From Paenirhizobium naphthalenivorans (GTDB lineage Bacteria > Pseudomonadota > Alphaproteobacteria > Rhizobiales > Rhizobiaceae): a stretch of 64,000 nt of DNA. A program made the position numbers and the translations under genes. Shown one piece after another: positions 9,355 through 17,036 of the stretch. The DNA lies in contig NZ_BJZP01000002.1 of NCBI RefSeq assembly GCF_007992095.1, forward strand, positions 62,001 to 126,000, read 5' to 3'. Numbering within the stretch: the stretch's first letter is position 1; each line of letters begins with the position of its first letter. The notes under the pieces were generated by a model that was not told where the DNA came from, did no database searches, and was given only the letters and a program-made list of their open reading frames with translations.

Positions 9355-9744
9355 TCACACCGCGTCGTCCTCTTCTTCGGGCAGATGCTTGTGCATCCAG
9401 GTGATCAAGCGCTGGTATTTGTTTTCCTGGCCATGGCAGCATGGCGGGCGCACGAGCTCGGTCAGGCTGGGCTCGTCCTTCGGCCAGTATTCGGCCAGGC
9501 ATTTCCGGTGGCGGCGGCAGACGGGAAAGGGGCAATCGCGCCAATAGCCGAACAGGCTGGCGCCGACGGACAGCCAGGTCCAGCGCAGGAAGTCCGCGCG
9601 GATCTGCCCCGGCGCGTCTTCGAGCGGCAGGTGATCGCACCCGCCGCCGTCCAGATAGGCCTTCCACGCATCCGACGGCAGGCCGTTGACCGTCGGCACC
9701 ACGCGCGCCTTGCGGCGCTTCTTTCTGGTCTTGCGTCCGGCCAT
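9355..9744 (-). CDS. Small conserved-looking protein of unknown function
   Basis: 129 residues starting MAGRKTRKKRRK, so the N-terminus is strongly basic. The middle and C-terminus are rich in Cys, His and Trp: GGGCDHLP, CPFPVCRRHRKC and PPCCHGQ. This could form one or two metal sites. I do not recognise the family. GGAG lies 7 nt upstream of the ATG, and the codon use looks like that of the neighbouring chromosomal genes, which supports a real gene. It is the last ordinary gene before the AT-richer island. Confidence 0.6.
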   Translation of the reverse strand: MAGRKTRKKRRKARVVPTVNGLPSDAWKAYLDGGGCDHLPLEDAPGQIRADFLRWTWLSVGASLFGYWRDCPFPVCRRHRKCLAEYWPKDEPSLTELVRPPCCHGQENKYQRLITWMHKHLPEEEDDAV

Positions 9745-9812
9745 GCCCTGTCTCCATAGCGTTGCCGCCCGGCCTGCCTGCGGCACCCGGGTTTTTCGTC
9801 AGATCGGAGGGC

Positions 9813-9865
9813 CCACGCAAAGGCGGTACCGCTCTAGTGAATAACAAGGCACCGCCTTTGCGTGG
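9813..9865. repeat. 15-bp perfect inverted repeat
   Basis: CCACGCAAAGGCGGT at 9813-9827 is repeated in inverse orientation at 9851-9865, with 23 nt between. The arms can be extended imperfectly outward. It could be a remnant of a mobile element end or a transcript hairpin. Confidence 0.6.
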
Positions 9866-10224
9866 CCTTCGGCGTTCTCAGGGGCTTTCACCCCATCAGA
9901 CGGCATGCTCGCTCCGCTGCGGCCAGACTTGCGCCCGGCCCTCCATGGACGACCCAAACCGGACTTGCGCCCGGGGGGAGCTTGAGGCGCGGACCAAAGG
10001 CCCGCCCCGCCAACCGCCTCTCCGGCCCCGGCTGCACGTTACAACCCGAACCCGAAGCACCGGCCCCCGCCTGTCCCGCAACGTCTCGCGCAACATCCGG
10101 CGACGGAGGCAACGCAGATTGTAGCCGCAAAGGATACGGGCGGGGAAAACAAGGGGTGTTTTTTGGCTAAGGGATTGGGATCGTTATGATTCGGGTGGGG
10201 AAATTTTTTTTATTTTTTTGCAGA

Positions 10225-10315
10225 ATGGTGGTCGCGGAGGGAGCGCCCACCATCGCTCAAAAGCCTTAGAAACCGGCTTTCAGGGATGGCTAGGGGGACA
10301 CGATGTCCCCCTTTT
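10225..10315 (+). ncRNA. Candidate structured small RNA or leader ending in a terminator
   Basis: Three hairpins in a row: ATGGTGG/CCACCAT extended by CGC/GCG around a GGAGGGA loop (10225-10253), AAAGCC/GGCTTT (10260-10280), and AGGGGGACA/TGTCCCCCT (10292-10312) followed by TTT. The last is an intrinsic terminator. No open reading frame fits. An independent small RNA is possible, but no promoter is identified. Confidence 0.3.
10292..10315 (+). terminator. Intrinsic terminator upstream of the methyltransferase gene
   Basis: A perfect 9-bp stem, AGGGGGACA with TGTCCCCCT, a 3-nt loop CGA, and a short U-tract on the plus strand. It would isolate the island from upstream transcription. Confidence 0.7.
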
Positions 10316-10521
10316 GTGTGCCTTCTTCGCATAGAGCCGAAGACTGTTCAAGGACGGCAATGGCTTCGAAACGGTTGAACTGGTAGGCTGTCCTAGGACG
10401 TTGCTGGCATCCGCTGCATCGCCCTCCTTGCCTTCAAGGTCCAGTTGAATAAGATGCAACTATTAATATGTCGCGAGTCTACCGCTATGTGGAAACGCAT
10501 GCCTGAAATGAATGTGAAACT

Positions 10522-11604
10522 ATGAGCGAGATCGCATGCATTGACCTGTTCTGCGGTGCAGGTGGATTGACTCACGGGCTAAAACTAGAGGGCGTGAACG
10601 TCGTTGCGGGCATTGATGTTGAGGAAGCCTGTCGGCACCCCTTCGAGGCGAACAATGAGGCGACTTTCATCAATGGTGATGTCTCCAAACTAAGCTCCGA
10701 GTTTGTAGGTGGTCTTTTTGGTGATGCGGACGTACGCATACTTGCAGGTTGTGCGCCCTGTCAGCCCTTTTCCACATATTCGCATCGCTACGAGACCGCT
10801 GGTACTCCTCGGTGGGGCCTGCTGTATCATTTTAGCAGATTGATTAGGGACACGCGTCCTGAGCTGGTTACCATGGAGAACGTCCCGTCGGTTGCGAAGC
10901 ACAGCGTCTTTTCGCATTTCGTCGAGGCATTACAAGAGCTCGGATACCACATTAGCCAGCAGATCATCGATTGCACCCACTACGGTCTGCCTCAGAGCAG
11001 GAAGCGTATGGTGCTACTGGCGTCGAAATACGAGCCTATTGCAATCGTTGCCCCAACGCATTCTCGTGCGACAACAGTAAGAGAAGCAATCGGCGCCCTT
11101 CCGGAAATCGAGCATGGGGCAAGCAGCGAGATTGATCTGCTTCATACAGCTTCTCGGCTTTCGGAATTGAATTTGGAAAGAATACGGGCTTCCCGGCCAG
11201 GAGGAACTTGGCGGGATTGGCCCGAGCATCTTGTTGCTGCATGCCACAGGCGCGATACTGGAAGGACGTTTCCGGGTGTGTACGGGCGAATGGTCTGGGA
11301 TACGCCATCACCTACGTTGACGACACAATTCTTCGGCTTCGGAAACGGAAGATTTGGCCATCCGGAACAAGATCGTGCTTTGTCACTTCGCGAAGGTGCA
11401 ATCTTGCAGGGCTTCCCACAGACTTATTCGTTCGTCCCGAAAGGGCAACCGGTGGGCTTCAAGGGCCTAGGACGAATGATCGGTAATGCTGTGCCTGTAA
11501 CTCTTGGCGAGGTTATCGGTAAAAGTATCAGGTCGCATTTGGACTGTGTGTTTGGTTCTGTCGAGGAGGCTACAACTGAAGAACGTCATTCCCGCGTCGC
11601 CTGA
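10522..11604 (+). CDS. DNA (cytosine-5) methyltransferase
   Basis: 360 residues with the full set of C5-methylase motifs in order: motif I DLFCGAGGL (residues 8-16; SAM binding), the motif IV loop GCAPCQPFS with catalytic Cys80, motif VI MENVPSV, motif VIII QSRKRMVLL, a target-recognition region, motif IX PSPTLTTQ, and motif X GNAVPV. The target sequence cannot be read from the protein. The length is typical of prokaryotic C5 methylases, with no truncation. No strong ribosome site precedes the ATG. It is the first gene of a four-gene island that is visibly AT-richer than its surroundings, and it overlaps the probable start of the Vsr gene. The likely role is self-protection of the host genome in a restriction or defence locus. 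Confidence 0.93.
   Translation: MSEIACIDLFCGAGGLTHGLKLEGVNVVAGIDVEEACRHPFEANNEATFINGDVSKLSSEFVGGLFGDADVRILAGCAPCQPFSTYSHRYETAGTPRWGLLYHFSRLIRDTRPELVTMENVPSVAKHSVFSHFVEALQELGYHISQQIIDCTHYGLPQSRKRMVLLASKYEPIAIVAPTHSRATTVREAIGALPEIEHGASSEIDLLHTASRLSELNLERIRASRPGGTWRDWPEHLVAACHRRDTGRTFPGVYGRMVWDTPSPTLTTQFFGFGNGRFGHPEQDRALSLREGAILQGFPQTYSFVPKGQPVGFKGLGRMIGNAVPVTLGEVIGKSIRSHLDCVFGSVEEATTEERHSRVA
11563..11578 (+). promoter_or_regulatory. Strong ribosome site before an in-frame CTG of the vsr gene
   Basis: GAGGAGG at 11563-11569 lies 6 nt before the in-frame codon CTG at 11576, inside the end of the methylase gene. Use of CTG would restore N-terminal residues (PEVGLRM) resembling those seen in Vsr relatives. 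No comparably strong ribosome site precedes the first good ATG at 11618. Confidence 0.4.
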
Positions 11605-11617
11605 GGTAGGGCTGCGT

Positions 11618-12016
11618 ATGGCAAGAGTCAGGCAAAAAGGGACTACAGCAGAACTCAATTTGCGGAAAGCCTTGCATTCTAGAGGGCTCCGATATTCGCT
11701 GCATGTGCCACTACTGAGCAAGCCGAGGCGAGTAGCTGACGTCGTGTTTCCGAGGATCCAGGTGGCCGTATTTGTAGATGGATGTTTCTGGCATGGGTGC
11801 CCAATCCATGGCTCGTGGCCCAAGAACAACGCGGATTTCTGGCGAGCCAAAATAGAAGCAAATCGTGCCAGAGATGCGGACACCGATCAACGTCTGGCAA
11901 GCATTGGCTGGACTGTGTTGAGGGTCTGGGAACACGAGAACCCTCAAGAGGCCGCTGACAAGATTGCCGATATTGTACGCTTGCGAAGAGAAGCCATGCG
12001 GCGAGATGGACACTGA
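11618..12016 (+). CDS. vsr: Very short patch repair (Vsr)-type endonuclease
   Basis: 132 residues from ATG 11618 (146 if CTG 11576 is the true start). Vsr-fold motifs: TTAELNLRKALHSRGLRY, Asp41 in VADVVFP (catalytic Asp position), FVDGCFWHGCP (zinc ligands Cys and His), PKNNADFW and GWTVLRVWEHE. In the last motif the usual WEC cysteine is a His. Vsr enzymes nick at T:G mismatches created by deamination of 5-methylcytosine and normally accompany C5 methylases, as here. In loci without another nuclease, Vsr-fold proteins may also act in restriction, which is an inference. It overlaps or abuts the methylase gene, suggesting one transcript. Confidence 0.9.
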   Translation: MARVRQKGTTAELNLRKALHSRGLRYSLHVPLLSKPRRVADVVFPRIQVAVFVDGCFWHGCPIHGSWPKNNADFWRAKIEANRARDADTDQRLASIGWTVLRVWEHENPQEAADKIADIVRLRREAMRRDGH

Positions 12017-12109
12017 GCTGAATGTCTAACAGGCTGACAAACTTGCCTACAATTGCTTAAGTTGTGGCGAGTAAAATTTCTTTTTTGAATTGTGTTTGGA
12101 TGGGGTAGA

Positions 12110-13549
12110 ATGGACGAGAATGTAACTGATAACGCGATAACCGAAGCTGCGGTGGCAATTCCCACGAAGCAGTTCTTCGTGTCGATGCTAACACGCGACA
12201 TTACTTTGGCAGATGCCATTCTCGATTTGCTTGATAACTGCCTAGACGGAGCGCTGCGGCTCGCAAACGGTGGTGATGTAGACTACTCCCGCCACTTCGT
12301 AAAAATCACGCTGAGCAAAGACAGTTTCCAGATTGAAGACAACTGTGGCGGCATTCCTCGGGACGTAGCAAAGAACTACGCGTTCAAAATGGGGCGTGAG
12401 CCCGATGATAAGCGCGATACCGATACCGAGACAATCGGTATGTACGGCGTTGGGATGAAGCGCGCGATCTTCAAAATGGGGCGTTCCGCAAAGGTGAACA
12501 CACGCCATCTTGAGGATGCGTTTGAGGTGCCGATCACGTCTGACTGGTTGGATGACAAAGGTTGGGAGCCCCTGCCCATCCTAGATATGACCGGGGCCGA
12601 TCGCTTGAACGAGCCGGGGACGAAGGTCAGCGTTACAACCCTGTATGCGGGTGTCTCACGTCATTTCATGAACGATGGGTTCCTCAACGAACTGCGTATC
12701 TCGATTGCTGAGCACTTCACGTTGTTTCTACAGCGAGGCCTTAAGGTCGAAGTCAACGGTACAGAGGTGGAAGCTGTGCATGTTGAGCTACTGGTTTCGA
12801 CGGATAAGGATGGACCCGCACCGTTCGTGTTTCAGAAAACGATTGATGATGTTGTCGTATCAATCGCTGTAGGTCTCAACACTGGGCGGGGTTTGGCTTC
12901 GGACGAGGATGACGGACAAGATTTTGAACGCGACAGATCTGTATCTACAGCAGGTTGGACGGTGTTCTGTAACGATCGAGCTGTCATTGTTGGTGATAAG
13001 AGCCGTCTCACTGGTTGGGGCGATGGTATCCCCCTTTATCACTACCAGTTCTCTATCTTGACAGGCATCGTAGAGTTCAGATCCAAACATGCTGAAAAGC
13101 TGCCGGTGACAACAACAAAGCGCGCCCTCGATACGTCTTCAGACGTTTGGCTTCAGGCCCTCGTAAAGATGAAAGAGGGAATGCGCATCTGGATCAGCTA
13201 CACCAATAATTGGAAGAACCATCCTAGATCCGATCAGACAAAGTTCTGGAAGGGCGCTATCCCTATGCCATTGAAGGGGACTGTCGATGTGGTGGCCGAG
13301 CGAGCCACAGCGAAGAAGGCTGACGGGCACATTGAATACAACCCACAGAAGAAGGGGGTTATCCCGAAGCCTGAGACGCTGAAGCCCTCTTCGCGGCGGG
13401 TTGTATTCTCACGGCCCATTGAGGAGATCCGGTTGGTGTCAAAGGCTCTCTTTGATACCCCTGACGAAGCGCCTGGGGTTGTGGGGGACAAGTGCTTCGA
13501 ACTCGCTCTGCAAAATGCAGATGCCAGCGAAGAGGGCGGCAATGAGTAA
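12110..13549 (+). CDS. GHKL (HATPase, MORC/MutL-like) ATP-binding protein
   Basis: 479 residues. The N-terminal Bergerat fold is clear: N-box AILDLLDNCLDGA (residues 36-48, with Asp39 in the usual catalytic acid position and Asn43 for Mg), G1 box EDNCGGIP (76-83), and G2 box IGMYGVGMKRAIFKMG (109-124). A transducer-like region and a C-terminus I cannot assign follow. Proteins of this class (MORC/MutL/Hsp90-like) act as ATP-gated DNA clamps, and related bacterial forms occur in restriction-modification loci. No kinase HisKA domain is present. The stop overlaps the next start by 8 nt. A GTG at 12092 is an alternative start. Lower GC than the flanking genes. Confidence 0.85.
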   Translation: MDENVTDNAITEAAVAIPTKQFFVSMLTRDITLADAILDLLDNCLDGALRLANGGDVDYSRHFVKITLSKDSFQIEDNCGGIPRDVAKNYAFKMGREPDDKRDTDTETIGMYGVGMKRAIFKMGRSAKVNTRHLEDAFEVPITSDWLDDKGWEPLPILDMTGADRLNEPGTKVSVTTLYAGVSRHFMNDGFLNELRISIAEHFTLFLQRGLKVEVNGTEVEAVHVELLVSTDKDGPAPFVFQKTIDDVVVSIAVGLNTGRGLASDEDDGQDFERDRSVSTAGWTVFCNDRAVIVGDKSRLTGWGDGIPLYHYQFSILTGIVEFRSKHAEKLPVTTTKRALDTSSDVWLQALVKMKEGMRIWISYTNNWKNHPRSDQTKFWKGAIPMPLKGTVDVVAERATAKKADGHIEYNPQKKGVIPKPETLKPSSRRVVFSRPIEEIRLVSKALFDTPDEAPGVVGDKCFELALQNADASEEGGNE

Positions 13550-14528
13550 GGGTGCCTCTCTGCCTTATCGATTGAGGCCAAACAAAGCCGTTGACCGCGA
13601 GCTGTTTCTTGGCCTGCTTTCTCGTCTTGCGCCATCCATGGAATTGGAAGACTACCGCTACGTTGGTTTAGGTGGGCCTTTCCTCGAAGACTTTCGCCTC
13701 TTGCATGCGCGGCTGGGCATTAACGATCTGGTCAGTGTTGAGATGGAAGAGAGTGTCCATCTAAGGCAAAATTTCAACCGTCCTATTGATCGTATCGAAT
13801 GCGTTCACAGTACGCTCGAAGATTACATCGACGAAACTGACTTTGATAAGCCAGTTATCATTTGGTTTGACTATACCGTTCCGCTGGATGTGACTGAACA
13901 AATCGAGAGATTTGCCAGGACCGTTGTTGAAGTGCCGCTCAATAGCATTTTGCGTATCACCCTGAATGCCAACCCAGAAAGCTTAGGAAAGCCGGAAGCC
14001 GGAGAGATTGCCGTGCAATTGGCTGGTGTTAAGTCGTCAACTCAGAAAACGTTACAAGAGTGGCGTCTTGATCGGTTGCGTGAGCGCTTGGGAACATTAT
14101 TTCCGAGCGACCTTAAACCTGAGGATATGACGCGCAAGCGCTACGGAAATAGCCTACTAAAGACGTTACACATCGCTGTTGAGAAGGAGGTTCTCAACTT
14201 TACAGACAGGCGGGCCGCTTGGGTGCTTGCGACGCATTACGCTGACGGGCAGCCAATGGTGACTGCAACTATCGTGGTCGCTCCCAAGAACGATATGTCA
14301 ATCGAGCCTTTGCTTGAGAAATGGGAGTATAGCTCAACACCAGACGTGCCGCTCGTCGTGGATATGCCAGCCCTGTCTACGCTTGAGCGACTGACCATGG
14401 AGTCATGTGAAAATCCTCAGGAGAAGCTAGGGTTTAAGCTGCCTAAGTCAGACATGGGCGAAGACCCATATCAGTCATTCAAGCGTTTCTACCGGTTCTT
14501 CCCACACTTCTCCCGCGTGGAGTTGTGA
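13542..14528 (+). CDS. Methyltransferase-like partner of the GHKL ATPase (function unknown)
   Basis: 328 residues. The N-terminal third looks like a Rossmann SAM-binding fold: YVGLGGPFLEDF (residues 39-50; Gly-rich motif I-like), SVEME (64-68; acidic residue after strand 2), and IIWFDYTVP (105-113; motif IV-like strand). The C-terminal half has no motif that I recognise. Databases may label relatives O-methyltransferase, but no substrate is known to me. The start is fixed by ATGAGTAA, where its ATG overlaps the ATPase stop, and by GAGGGCGG just upstream; a longer frame begins at 13401 but lacks this. Tight coupling implies that the ATPase and this protein work together. Lower GC than the flanking genes. 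Confidence 0.7.
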   Translation: MSKGASLPYRLRPNKAVDRELFLGLLSRLAPSMELEDYRYVGLGGPFLEDFRLLHARLGINDLVSVEMEESVHLRQNFNRPIDRIECVHSTLEDYIDETDFDKPVIIWFDYTVPLDVTEQIERFARTVVEVPLNSILRITLNANPESLGKPEAGEIAVQLAGVKSSTQKTLQEWRLDRLRERLGTLFPSDLKPEDMTRKRYGNSLLKTLHIAVEKEVLNFTDRRAAWVLATHYADGQPMVTATIVVAPKNDMSIEPLLEKWEYSSTPDVPLVVDMPALSTLERLTMESCENPQEKLGFKLPKSDMGEDPYQSFKRFYRFFPHFSRVEL

Positions 14529-14679
14529 AGCACCATAGAGCTTTTGGTTGATGTACTGACGTTCCTATCCCAGCTCCATTGCTTGGGCTACTGGAAATCA
14601 AAGTCAAATTTTGAAACCGGCGAATTTTTACGAGGGGGTATCTATACCCCTTGTCCAGCGAGACGTGACCCCTGCCTTC

Positions 14680-14716
14680 AAAAAAAACCGGCACCTGACG
14701 CTGGGCCAGATGCCGG
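14680..14716 (-). terminator. Intrinsic terminator of the acyl-CoA dehydrogenase-fadA-fadB operon
   Basis: On the minus strand a 10-bp stem (CCGGCATCTG with CAGGTGCCGG, one G-U pair) is followed by eight T residues. It lies about 90 bp after the fadB stop. Confidence 0.8.
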
Positions 14717-14744
14717 CTATGTCTCGCAAATGAGAGCTTACGCT

Positions 14745-14795
14745 CGCCCCCTCATCCGCCATTTGGGCACCTCCCCCGCTTGCGGGGAGAAGGGC
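14745..14795. repeat. Rhizobial REP-like palindromic element
   Basis: The stretch CCCCCTCATCCGCC, then a short palindrome CCCCGC-TT-GCGGGG (14774-14787) followed by AGAAGGG, resembles the small palindromic repeats scattered between genes in Rhizobiaceae. A partial relative may be present at about 48255-48290. Assigned from memory of such elements. Confidence 0.45.
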
Positions 14796-14805
14796 ACCTG
14801 ACGCC

Positions 14806-17019
14806 TTACGCCGCCTTTGCGCTTTCCGCGTAGGGATTGAACCGGCCGTAGAAGGTTTCGCCCTTTTCGGCCATTTCCTTCAGCAACGGGGTCGGCTTGA
14901 AGTGGTCGCCGTAGGCAGCGGCCAGTTTCTCGCAGAGTTCCACGAAGGTCCTGACGCCTATGCCGTCGATGTAGGACAGCGTGCCGCCGGTGTAGGGGGC
15001 AAAGCCGAAGCCGAGGATGGAGCCGACGTCGGCTTCGCGCGGATCGGTGACGATGCCTTCTTCCATGGTGCGGGCCGCCTCAAGCGCGATGGTGACGAGC
15101 AGGCGCTGCTGGATCACCTTCACGTCGACGTCGTCGGCCTTCTTCTGGGCGAAGAGATCCTTCAGACCCGGCCAGAGGAATTTTTTGGCGGGCTTGGCTG
15201 GATATTCATAGAAGCCCTTGCCGTTCTTGCGGCCGCGACGGTCGAGCTCGTCGACCATCTTGTTGATCAGGGTCATATGGCCCGGAACGACGGCGGCTTC
15301 GCCGAGATCGGCGATCGAGGCCTTCATGATCTTCTGGGAAAGATCGACGGCGACCTCGTCGTTGAGCGACAGCGGGCCGACCGGCATGCCAGCCATCTTG
15401 GCGGCATTCTCGATCATCACCGCCGGCACGCCTTCGATCAGCATGTCATAGGCTTCGTTGATATAACGGAAGACGCAGCGGTTGACATAGAAGCCGCGCG
15501 TGTCGTTGACGACGATCGGGGTCTTGCGGATCGCGGCGACATAGTCGAGGGCGACCGCGATCGCCTTGTCGCCGGTTTCCTTGCCGAGGATCACTTCCGT
15601 CAGCATCATCTTCTCGACCGGCGAGAAGAAATGCACGCCGATGAACTGGGCCGGACGCTTGGAGTTCTTGGCAAGGCCTGTGATCGGCAGGGTCGAGGTG
15701 TTGGAGGCGAAGATCGAGCCTTCCGGGAGCACGGCTTCGACCGCCTCGATGACGGCCTTCTTGACGTCGCGGTCCTCGAACACGGCCTCGACGACGAGGT
15801 CGGCATCGGAGAGCGAGGCGTAGTCGGCCGAGGGCGTGATGAGGGAGAGCAGCTTTTCGCCTTCTTCCCTGGACATTTTGCCCTTGCCGACGGCGCCGGC
15901 GACCAGACTTTCGGAATGGGTCTTGCCCTTGGTGGCAGCTTCGATGTCACGGTCGATCAGCACGACCGGGATGCCGGCAGCGGCCGTCACATAGGCGATC
16001 GAGGCACCCATGAAACCGGCGCCGACGACGCCGACCTTGTTGAACTCGGACTTCGGCACGCCTGCCGGGCGACGGGCGCCCTTGCCGAGCTCCTGCATGG
16101 AAACGAACAGCGAGCGGATCATCGAGAAGGCTTCGGTGGTCTGGACGATCTCGGTGAAATAGCGCTGTTCAATGCGAAGGCCGGTCTCGAAGGGAACCTG
16201 CAGGCCTTCATAGACGCTTTTCAGGATGGCGAGTGCGGCTGGATAATTGCCGGCGGTCTCGCGGCGCAGGATGGCGGAAGCGGCCGGCCAGAGCTGGGCC
16301 GCGGCCGGGGTCCAGATGCCACCGCCGGGGACCTTGAAACCCTTTTCGTCCCAGGGAGCGACGGGCTTGAGGCCGTCCTTGATCATCTGCTTGGCGGCCG
16401 GGATCAGCTGGTCGGGCTCGACCACCTGATGCACGAGGTTCATCGCCTTGGCGCGCGAGGCGGTCAGCGACTGGCCGGTGGTCATCATCTGCAGAGCGTC
16501 CTGCGTGCCGGCAAGGCGCGAAACGCGCTGGGTGCCGCCGGCGCCGGGGAAGATACCGACCTTGACTTCCGGCAGGGCCATCTTGACCGACTTGGCATTG
16601 GAGGCGACGCGGCCGTGGCAGGAGAGCGACAGCTCGAAGGCGCCGCCCATGCAGGTGCCGTTGATCGCGGCAACCCAGGGCTTGCCGTTGGTCTCGATCT
16701 TGCGCCACAGCCAGGACATGCGGCCGGCGGCGTCGAACAGCTTCTTGATGGCATTGTCCGGATCGCGGGCCTTCTCCTCGTCGATCATCGAGAACATGCC
16801 CTTGATCATGGTGAGATCGGCGCCACCGGAGAAGGTCGACTTGCCGGAGGTGAAGACGACACCCTTGACGGCTTCGTCAGCGACGGTCTGGTCGACGATC
16901 TTCTCGATCTCGTCCATCACCTCGAGAGTGAAGACGTTCATCGACTTGTCGGGCATATTCCAGGTGACCAGCGCAATGCCGTCAGCGTCGGTCTCTACGG
17001 TGAAGTTCTTGTAGGTCAT
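14806..17019 (-). CDS. fadB: Fatty-acid oxidation multifunctional enzyme: enoyl-CoA hydratase/3-hydroxyacyl-CoA dehydrogenase
   Basis: 738 residues. The N-terminal crotonase domain (about residues 1-200) has the oxyanion motifs SGKSTFSGGADLTM and INGTCMGGAFELSLSC plus FPGAGGTQR. The central NAD-binding domain begins near residue 330 with VGVVGAGFMGASIAYV. The 3-hydroxyacyl-CoA dehydrogenase signature IGVHFFSPVEKM and the C-terminal all-helical domain (RGFYVNRC, GFYEYP) follow. It catalyses hydration and NAD-dependent oxidation in beta-oxidation. The ATG at 17019 has GGGAGGAAG upstream; a longer frame to 17085 overlaps fadA and is rejected. It is the last gene of the acyl-CoA dehydrogenase-fadA-fadB operon, 17 bp after fadA. 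Confidence 0.95.
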   Translation of the reverse strand: MTYKNFTVETDADGIALVTWNMPDKSMNVFTLEVMDEIEKIVDQTVADEAVKGVVFTSGKSTFSGGADLTMIKGMFSMIDEEKARDPDNAIKKLFDAAGRMSWLWRKIETNGKPWVAAINGTCMGGAFELSLSCHGRVASNAKSVKMALPEVKVGIFPGAGGTQRVSRLAGTQDALQMMTTGQSLTASRAKAMNLVHQVVEPDQLIPAAKQMIKDGLKPVAPWDEKGFKVPGGGIWTPAAAQLWPAASAILRRETAGNYPAALAILKSVYEGLQVPFETGLRIEQRYFTEIVQTTEAFSMIRSLFVSMQELGKGARRPAGVPKSEFNKVGVVGAGFMGASIAYVTAAAGIPVVLIDRDIEAATKGKTHSESLVAGAVGKGKMSREEGEKLLSLITPSADYASLSDADLVVEAVFEDRDVKKAVIEAVEAVLPEGSIFASNTSTLPITGLAKNSKRPAQFIGVHFFSPVEKMMLTEVILGKETGDKAIAVALDYVAAIRKTPIVVNDTRGFYVNRCVFRYINEAYDMLIEGVPAVMIENAAKMAGMPVGPLSLNDEVAVDLSQKIMKASIADLGEAAVVPGHMTLINKMVDELDRRGRKNGKGFYEYPAKPAKKFLWPGLKDLFAQKKADDVDVKVIQQRLLVTIALEAARTMEEGIVTDPREADVGSILGFGFAPYTGGTLSYIDGIGVRTFVELCEKLAAAYGDHFKPTPLLKEMAEKGETFYGRFNPYAESAKAA

Positions 17020-17036
17020 TGTTCTTCCTCCCGAAA

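Larger units (their letters stand above)
9745..10521. other. 777-bp intergenic region bordering the island
   Basis: No convincing gene is seen; the overlapping frames at 9762-10170 have no family motifs. The region holds a 15-bp inverted repeat (9813-9865), a 13-bp direct repeat (GACTTGCGCCCGG at 9925 and 9962), T-rich runs at 10203-10219, two hairpins, and an intrinsic terminator at 10292-10315. It marks the change from about 65 percent GC to clearly AT-richer sequence. Confidence 0.6.

Noticed and set aside
9925-9974. Direct repeat of GACTTGCGCCCGG
   Set aside because: Only two copies in a GC-rich region, with no flanking element structure; not enough to call a mobile element.
9762-10170. 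Several overlapping small open frames in the intergenic region
   Set aside because: No motifs, no ribosome sites, low-complexity Arg/Pro-rich translation, and no consistent frame preference.
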